Shown: positions 58,578 to 64,000 of the stretch, in pieces
Layout: each line of letters opens with the position of its first letter
How positions within the stretch are numbered: position 1 is the stretch's first letter
Assembly (NCBI GenBank): GCA_963700925.1
Contig: OY969553.1
Span: forward strand, 1 to 64,000
Reading direction: 5' to 3'
DNA length: 64,000 bases
Source of the DNA: CAWJMD01 sp963700925
Lineage (GTDB): Bacteria > Actinomycetota > Actinomycetes > Actinomycetales > CAWJMD01
Translations under genes and position numbers: made by a program
The notes under the pieces: model-generated
What the model was told of the DNA's origin: nothing
The model's database searches: none
Seen by the model: only the letters and a program-made list of their open reading frames with translations

Positions 58578-59945
58578 CTATGCCGGCGTGACGTCGGTGA
58601 ATGCGCCTGAGCGGAAGGCGTCGACGAAGAGGACGTGGTCGGTGCGCACCTGCTCAGCGTAGGCATGCGCGAACTCGGTCGTGTGCCGCACCCACTCGTC
58701 GGCGCGGTCGTCGACACAGCCCGCGACGACGTCCTCGACGCTGGCGTCGACCAGGCCGTGGTCGGAGTCGTCGTCGGCAACGCAGTGGACCTTCGCGGTG
58801 GCGCGGCCGAGCTGGTCGACGAGCTCGACCATCTGCTCGGGGTCGGCGAGCTGGCCCCAGTCGAGGTCGGCCTCGTACGGCGAGTACTCGGCGACGACGA
58901 ACCCCGTCCGCTCGCCGGATGCGCCGGTCAGGTCGGTCCAGCCGAGGAACCGGTCGGCGTGCGCCTGCAGCGCTCGCTGGCTGACCGCCGTGCGGTGACC
59001 GTGGTGCTCGAAGAAGTCGCGGACGCGCTCGTCGTCCACGACCCGGCTGGGTGCGGCCACGTTGCCCTGCTTGACCGTGAGCACCACGTCGTTGTCGAGG
59101 GCCTGAGTGAAGCCCTCGATCAGCACGTTGTACGCAGGCAGCCCGGCGCTGCCGATGCCGAAGCCCGACCGGCCGACGACGTCGAGCACGTCGTAGGTGA
59201 CCCCGTCGTTGCGCTTGGCCGAGGGGATGGTGTCCAGGTAGCGGGTGAAGGCGTCGACCACCTCGTCGCGCTCGCCGTCGTCGAGCCGCCGCACTCCGGG
59301 GCCGTCGGAGAAGTGCCGAGCGAAGTCCTCGACCACCGTCACACGTGTCAGCAGGTCGACCCGCGTCATGAGCTTGGCGGCGTGCAGCGAGTCGAGCACC
59401 GCGCCCGACGCCGTGTGCAGGGTGAGCGCCCAGCTGGTGTCGTCGTCCACCTCGCGGTAGTGCTTCACCTGGTCGAGGTACGACCGCAGGTACGTCTCGA
59501 TCAGCTGGTCGATCACCTCGTCGGGCAACGCCTTCTGCCAGCACATCACCGCGAGGCTGGCGCAGAAGCGCATCGGGTCCCACGTCCAGTGGCCGAGGTA
59601 GGCCTCGTCGAAGTCGTTGACGTCGAACACGAGTCGGCCGCCGGCGTCCATGTAGGTGCCGAAGTTCTCGGCGTGCAGGTCGCCCTGGATCCAGACGCGA
59701 CGGCCCTGGTCGTCGAGCCACTCGTCGTCGGCTCCGGCGAAGAGGCCGTCCGGCCCGAGGTCGGCGTAGAACAGGCAGGCGGTGCCGCGGTAGAACGCGA
59801 AGGGGTCGCGGGCCATCGTGCGGAACTTGGACCGGAACGCCAGCGGATTGGCGACCATCAGGGGCGCGAAGGCCTCGGTCAGCGTGTCGACGACCACTCG
59901 GGTGCGGTCGTCGCGCGCGGCGCCTCTCCGCTCACGCCGGCTCAC
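58578..59945 (-). CDS. DUF2252 family protein, kinase-like fold
   Basis: A 455-residue protein from GTG 59945. Family marks: DPFAFYRGTACLFYADL, VWIQGDLHAENFGTYMDAGG and LVFDVNDFDEAYLGHWTWDP. GDLHxENFG and FDxNDFDE echo the catalytic and metal loops of phosphotransferase-type kinases, but no substrate is known. It begins 6 bp after the DUF3046 stop. Confidence 0.88.
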   Translation of the reverse strand: MSRRERRGAARDDRTRVVVDTLTEAFAPLMVANPLAFRSKFRTMARDPFAFYRGTACLFYADLGPDGLFAGADDEWLDDQGRRVWIQGDLHAENFGTYMDAGGRLVFDVNDFDEAYLGHWTWDPMRFCASLAVMCWQKALPDEVIDQLIETYLRSYLDQVKHYREVDDDTSWALTLHTASGAVLDSLHAAKLMTRVDLLTRVTVVEDFARHFSDGPGVRRLDDGERDEVVDAFTRYLDTIPSAKRNDGVTYDVLDVVGRSGFGIGSAGLPAYNVLIEGFTQALDNDVVLTVKQGNVAAPSRVVDDERVRDFFEHHGHRTAVSQRALQAHADRFLGWTDLTGASGERTGFVVAEYSPYEADLDWGQLADPEQMVELVDQLGRATAKVHCVADDDSDHGLVDASVEDVVAGCVDDRADEWVRHTTEFAHAYAEQVRTDHVLFVDAFRSGAFTDVTPA

Positions 59946-59951
59946 ACCGGC

Positions 59952-60212
59952 TCACCTGCCGGTCCCCTCGGCGCGCGCCGTTCTGTCGGGCGTGGACTTG
60001 GCGGAACGGTCTATGCCCCAGTGCCTCTCGGGCGGGACGGACATCGCCACGCACACGGCCTGCCAGACCTCGCGGGGCTGCACGCCGTCGGCCAGAGCCG
60101 TCTCGACGGTGTGGCCACGCAGGGTAGGCAGGGTCTGGTCGCGGGCCACGGACCGGGAGTAGCCCGGGCCGAACTCGTCGTCCATCAGCTGCCAGAAGAG
60201 GCTGTGTCGCAC
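59952..60212 (-). CDS. DUF3046 family protein
   Basis: An 86-residue protein from GTG 60212 (VRHSLFWQLMDDEFGPGYSR), then SVARDQTLPTLRGHTVETAL and DGVQPREVWQAVCVAMSVPP, matching the short DUF3046 family; the last 20 residues are extra. In many actinobacteria this gene sits beside recA. Here it is beside lhr, 12 kb from recA. Function unknown. Confidence 0.88.
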   Translation of the reverse strand: MRHSLFWQLMDDEFGPGYSRSVARDQTLPTLRGHTVETALADGVQPREVWQAVCVAMSVPPERHWGIDRSAKSTPDRTARAEGTGR

Positions 60213-60266
60213 GTGGCCCAGGGTGCCACGTCCAAACTGTCGGTGCCGCGGGGCACAATCAGGCGC

Positions 60267-63200
60267 GTGAGCCCAGGAGGCACCGCGGAGCCGGCCGGGG
60301 TGCTGGACCGCTTCTCGGAGCCGACCAGCACCTGGTTCCGTACCGCCTTCACGGCGCCGACGGCAGCCCAGCTCGGAGCGTGGGAGTCGATCAGCGCCGA
60401 CCAGCACACCCTGGTGGTGGCGCCGACCGGCTCGGGCAAGACGCTGTCGGCGTTCCTCTGGGCGATCGACCGCCTGGCCGGCTCACCCGTGCCGGCCGAG
60501 CCGAGCCGACGCTGCAGGGTGCTCTACGTATCGCCCCTCAAGGCCCTCGCCAGCGACGTCGAGCGCAACCTCAGGTCGCCGCTGACCGGCATCGGCCACG
60601 AGTGCCGGCGCCTCGGCTTGCCGGTGCCCGACATCACGGTCGCCCAGCGCACCGGTGACACGCCGGCATCGGAGCGCCGGGCCTTCCAGCGCACGCCGCC
60701 CGACGTGCTGATCACGACGCCCGAGTCGCTCTTCCTGCTGCTGACCTCGCGCGCCAGGGAGCAGTTGGTCGGCGTCGACACCGTGATCATCGACGAGGTG
60801 CATGCAGTCGCCGGCACCAAACGCGGTGCGCACCTGGCGATTTCGCTGGAACGCCTCGACGCGTTGCTCGACCGTCCGGCTCAGAGGATCGGTCTGTCGG
60901 CCACGGTGCGTCCGCCGGAGGAGGTGCTGCGCTTCCTGACCGGCGTTCGCGCGCCCGGTGCGGGCGGACGGCGTGCCGTCGTGGTGCAGCCGCCGTCCGA
61001 GAAGGAGTTCGACCTGCGGGTGGTCGTGCCGGTACCCGACCTGGGGGACCTCGGCAGCGGAGGCGCCGACCCACGCGGCCTGTCGCCAGAAGCCGACCTC
61101 TCCGGCAACGCCGCCGGCGCGCCACCCTCGGCCTCGATCTGGCCGCACGTCGAGGAGCGGGTGGTCGATCTCGTTGCGCCCGTGGACGGCACGCCGCACC
61201 GCTCGTCGCTCGTCTTCACCAACTCGCGCCGGCTGGCGGAGCGCCTGACAGCCCGCCTGAACGAGACCTGGGCCGAGCGGCTCGAGGAGGCGGCGGGGCT
61301 TCTCCCGTCGAACGATGGGTCAGCGAAGCGAACACCCGCCGAGATGATGGCTCAGGCGGGCACGTCTGCGGGCGCCCCAGCCCTCCTGGCCCGCGCGCAC
61401 CACGGGTCAGTGAGCAAGGAGCAGCGTGCACTGATCGAGGAGGACCTCAAGACGGGACGGCTGCCCACCGTCGTCGCGACGTCGTCGCTCGAGCTGGGCA
61501 TCGACATGGGCGCCATCGACCTCGTGATCCAGGTCGAGTCGCCACCGAGCGTGGCGAGCGGGCTGCAGCGTGTCGGTCGGGCCGGGCACCAGGTAGGCGC
61601 CGTCAGCCGCGGGGTCGTGTTCCCCAAGTACCGCTCCGACCTGGTGACCAGTGCCGTTGTGACACAACGGATGCGGGACGGTCAGATCGAGTCGCTCCGC
61701 GTCCTCACGAACCCGCTCGACGTGCTGGCTCAGCAGATCGTCGCGATGACCGCGCTGGACGACTGGCAGGCCGACGAGCTGTTCGACCTGGTGCGCCGGG
61801 CGGCACCGTTCTCGACACTCACCCGGCCCATCCTCGACGCCGTGCTCGACATGCTCGCGGGCCGCTACCCCAGCGAGGAGTTCGCCGAGCTGCGGCCGCG
61901 GATCGTCTGGGACCGTGTCGGTGGCGTGCTGTCGTCACGACCCGGCGCTCAGCGGCTCGCCGTCACCAGCGGCGGCACGATCCCCGACCGCGGCCTGTAC
62001 GGGGTCTTCCTCGCCGGCGATGCCGGTGGCTCCGGACCCGATGCGGCCACGCGCCCCAGCAGCCGGCAGGGAGGACGTCGCGTCGGCGAGCTCGACGAGG
62101 AGATGGTCTACGAGTCGCGCGTCGGTGACGTCTTCACCCTGGGCGCCTCGACCTGGCGGATCGTCGAGATCACCCACGACCAGGTGCTGGTCATCCCCGC
62201 TCCGGGCCAGCCCGGCAAGCTGCCGTTCTGGCACGGCGACAGCATCGGCCGTCCGGTCGAGCTGGGGCGTGCGGTCGGCGCCTTCGTCCGCGAGATCGAC
62301 GCGCTCGACGACGACGCTGCACGCGCCCGCCTCAACGGGGCCGGGCTCGACACCTGGGCGGCCGACAACCTGATCGGCTACCTGCGCGAGCAGCGGGCTG
62401 CCACCGGGCACCTGCCTGACGACCGCACGATCCTGGTCGAGCGGTTCCGAGACGAGCTCGGCGACTGGCGGGTAGTCGTGCACTCGCCCTTCGGCGCGCA
62501 GGTGCACGCGCCCTGGGCGATGGCGCTGGCCGGTTCGCTGCGCGAGGCCTACGGGCTCGACGTGCAGGCCATGCCGGCCGACGACGGAATCGTGCTGCGC
62601 ATGCCCGACCTCGATGCCGGACCCTGGGACGGGGACGGGGGGCCGCCGAGCCGCGAGGGCAGCCCGCAGGTGCTCGAGCACCTCGTCATCGCGCCCGAGG
62701 AAGTTGCCGACCGGGTGACAGAGCAGCTCGGTGGCTCGGCGCTGTTCGCCAGCCGGTTCCGCGAGTGCGCGGCTCGGTCACTGCTGCTTCCAAGGCGCCG
62801 ACCCGACAAGCGACAACCGTTGTGGCAGCAGCGACAGCGCGCGGCGCAGCTGCTCCAGGTCGCATCACAGTTCCCGTCGTTCCCCGTGATCCTCGAGACC
62901 GTGCGCGAGTGCCTGCAGGACGTTTTCGACGTGCCGGGCCTGCAGACGCTGATGCGCGACCTGGGGTCGGGGGCGGTGCAGCTGGTCGAGGTCACTACGG
63001 AGCAGCCGTCGCCCTTCGCGCGGTCCCTGCTCTTCGGGTACGTGGCCCAGTTCCTCTACGAGGGCGACTCGCCGCTGGCCGAGCGCCGGGCGGCCGCGCT
63101 CGCGCTCGACCCCGACCTGCTGGCCGAGCTCCTGGGTCGCGACGGCGCCGACGGCACGAGACTGGCCGACCTGCTCGACCCCGAGCAGGTCGTGCGGACC

Positions 63201-64000
63201 CACCGCGAGCTGCAGCACCTCGTCAGTGGACGGCGTGCCCGCCACACCGAGGACATGGCCGACCTGCTGCGGGTGCTGGGGCCCCTGTCCGCCGACGAGG
63301 CACTGGCCCGCAGCACTGCTGACGACCTGCAGACGGCCTGCGCCTGGCTCGGTGAGCTGGTCGTGGCGCGGCGGGCGATCGAGGTCGTCGTCGCGGGCGA
63401 ACGCCGTTGGGCTGCAGTGGAAGACGCCGCGCGGCTGCGCGACGGCCTGGGTACCGCCCTACCCGTCGGGTTGCCGCTGGCGTTCACCGAGCCGGTCGCC
63501 GACCCGGTGACCGACCTGGTCTCGCGGTTCGCGCGCACCCACGTCCCCTTCACGGCCCTGCAGGTCGCCCGCCGGTTCGGGCTGGGTGTCGCGGTCGTCG
63601 AGCAGGTGCTCGCGGCACTGGTGAGTCGCGGCCGACTCACCACCGGCGAGCTGTTGCCTGACGCGACACACGGCCGCCTGGGCGACGACCCCGAGGCCGA
63701 TTCCGACGTCGACCCCAACGAGGCAGCGCAATCGCCAGAGCTCGACGAGGTGCTGGGGGGCCCAGCCGGCCGCGCGCCCCGGCAGTACTGCGACGCCGAG
63801 GTGCTGCGGGTACTGCGCCGCCGCTCGCTCGCAGCGCTGAGGGCCGAGGTCGAGCCGGTGCCGACGGCCGAGCTGGCCCGGTTCCTGCCCGCATGGCAGC
63901 ACGTCGGTGGCCGCCTGCGTGGCGTCGAGGGAGTGCTGCGGGTGGCCGAGCAGCTGTGCGGCGTGGTGCTGCCGGCGAGCGCGCTCGAGTCACTGGTGCT
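60267..64000 (+). CDS. lhr: Lhr-type ATP-dependent DNA helicase, partial (3' end outside window)
   Basis: A large superfamily-2 helicase; 1244 residues are visible from GTG 60267 with no stop. Motifs: VVAPTGSGKTLSAFLWAIDR (I), YVSPLKALASDVERNL (Ia), ITTPESLFLLLTS, VIIDEVHAVAGTKRGAHLA (II, DEVH), QRIGLSATVRPPEEV (III), SSLVFTNSRRLAERLTARL (IV), VVATSSLELGIDMG (V) and LQRVGRAGHQ (VI). The long C-terminal domain typical of actinobacterial Lhr (usual length about 1500) follows. It translocates 3'-5' on DNA and unwinds RNA:DNA hybrids in repair. Divergent from DUF3046, 54 bp apart. Confidence 0.95.
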   Translation, partial: MSPGGTAEPAGVLDRFSEPTSTWFRTAFTAPTAAQLGAWESISADQHTLVVAPTGSGKTLSAFLWAIDRLAGSPVPAEPSRRCRVLYVSPLKALASDVERNLRSPLTGIGHECRRLGLPVPDITVAQRTGDTPASERRAFQRTPPDVLITTPESLFLLLTSRAREQLVGVDTVIIDEVHAVAGTKRGAHLAISLERLDALLDRPAQRIGLSATVRPPEEVLRFLTGVRAPGAGGRRAVVVQPPSEKEFDLRVVVPVPDLGDLGSGGADPRGLSPEADLSGNAAGAPPSASIWPHVEERVVDLVAPVDGTPHRSSLVFTNSRRLAERLTARLNETWAERLEEAAGLLPSNDGSAKRTPAEMMAQAGTSAGAPALLARAHHGSVSKEQRALIEEDLKTGRLPTVVATSSLELGIDMGAIDLVIQVESPPSVASGLQRVGRAGHQVGAVSRGVVFPKYRSDLVTSAVVTQRMRDGQIESLRVLTNPLDVLAQQIVAMTALDDWQADELFDLVRRAAPFSTLTRPILDAVLDMLAGRYPSEEFAELRPRIVWDRVGGVLSSRPGAQRLAVTSGGTIPDRGLYGVFLAGDAGGSGPDAATRPSSRQGGRRVGELDEEMVYESRVGDVFTLGASTWRIVEITHDQVLVIPAPGQPGKLPFWHGDSIGRPVELGRAVGAFVREIDALDDDAARARLNGAGLDTWAADNLIGYLREQRAATGHLPDDRTILVERFRDELGDWRVVVHSPFGAQVHAPWAMALAGSLREAYGLDVQAMPADDGIVLRMPDLDAGPWDGDGGPPSREGSPQVLEHLVIAPEEVADRVTEQLGGSALFASRFRECAARSLLLPRRRPDKRQPLWQQRQRAAQLLQVASQFPSFPVILETVRECLQDVFDVPGLQTLMRDLGSGAVQLVEVTTEQPSPFARSLLFGYVAQFLYEGDSPLAERRAAALALDPDLLAELLGRDGADGTRLADLLDPEQVVRTHRELQHLVSGRRARHTEDMADLLRVLGPLSADEALARSTADDLQTACAWLGELVVARRAIEVVVAGERRWAAVEDAARLRDGLGTALPVGLPLAFTEPVADPVTDLVSRFARTHVPFTALQVARRFGLGVAVVEQVLAALVSRGRLTTGELLPDATHGRLGDDPEADSDVDPNEAAQSPELDEVLGGPAGRAPRQYCDAEVLRVLRRRSLAALRAEVEPVPTAELARFLPAWQHVGGRLRGVEGVLRVAEQLCGVVLPASALESLV

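Overview
High-GC chromosomal DNA from an actinobacterium, most likely of the Nocardioidaceae/Propionibacteriales type. This is inferred from gene content: B12-dependent NrdJ with NrdR, LexA boxes of the TCGAAC-N4-GTTCGA type, a LysM cell-division gene near lexA, an F420-type luciferase-like oxidoreductase, DUF3046, a TIGR02569-like protein, Lhr and a GluABCD-type transporter. Genus cannot be fixed from the sequence alone. No tRNA, rRNA, CRISPR array, transposase or integrase was seen.

Layout. 1-7006 is a minus-strand defence operon: C5 cytosine methyltransferase, Z1-type ATPase (frame-broken), ParB-like protein, a possible PD-(D/E)XK-like nuclease, a 105-residue protein, Vsr endonuclease (frame-broken), and an unrecognised protein that leaves the window. 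7342-13801 is a DNA-precursor and SOS block: nrdJ, nrdR, a LysM protein behind four SOS boxes, an LLM oxidoreductase, lexA and an S4 protein. 13836-17845 holds an MFS exporter and a type VII-style toxin cassette (small partner, RNase A-like toxin, CdiI-like immunity protein). 17897-25852 carries two lipoproteins, dinG, a membrane protein, a Tat-exported GH109-like enzyme, hflX and an RsmC-like methyltransferase.

25879-36113 holds dapF and miaA, then a large LuxR-type ATPase regulator, small ORFs, a secreted phosphatase-fold enzyme, a frame-broken membrane protein and miaB. 36151-42071 is the thiamine region: two TPP riboswitches, one driving tenA-thiD and one driving thiO-thiS-thiG-thiF, with thiE between them. 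42065-46474 holds a cytosolic phosphatase-fold enzyme and a gluABCD-type amino-acid transporter. 46482-48351 is recX-recA with its SOS box. 48364-59945 is a variable block: an ABC exporter operon, a two-component system with a split histidine kinase, a DUF1023-type hydrolase, an acyltransferase, an MFS protein and a DUF2252 protein. DUF3046 and the start of lhr close the window.

How the parts work together. LexA boxes tie lexA, recA and the LysM division gene into one SOS regulon. NrdR boxes before nrdR-nrdJ link dNTP supply to nucleotide sensing. TPP riboswitches give feedback on thiazole and HMP synthesis. The most unusual items are the split sensor kinase (52167-54222), the defence operon, the toxin-immunity cassette and short palindromic repeats that appear to have entered coding sequence.

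Caution. Single-base frame breaks occur in Z1, vsr (two), nrdJ and a membrane protein. The one in nrdJ would remove essential cysteines, so at least some may be assembly errors rather than true pseudogenes.
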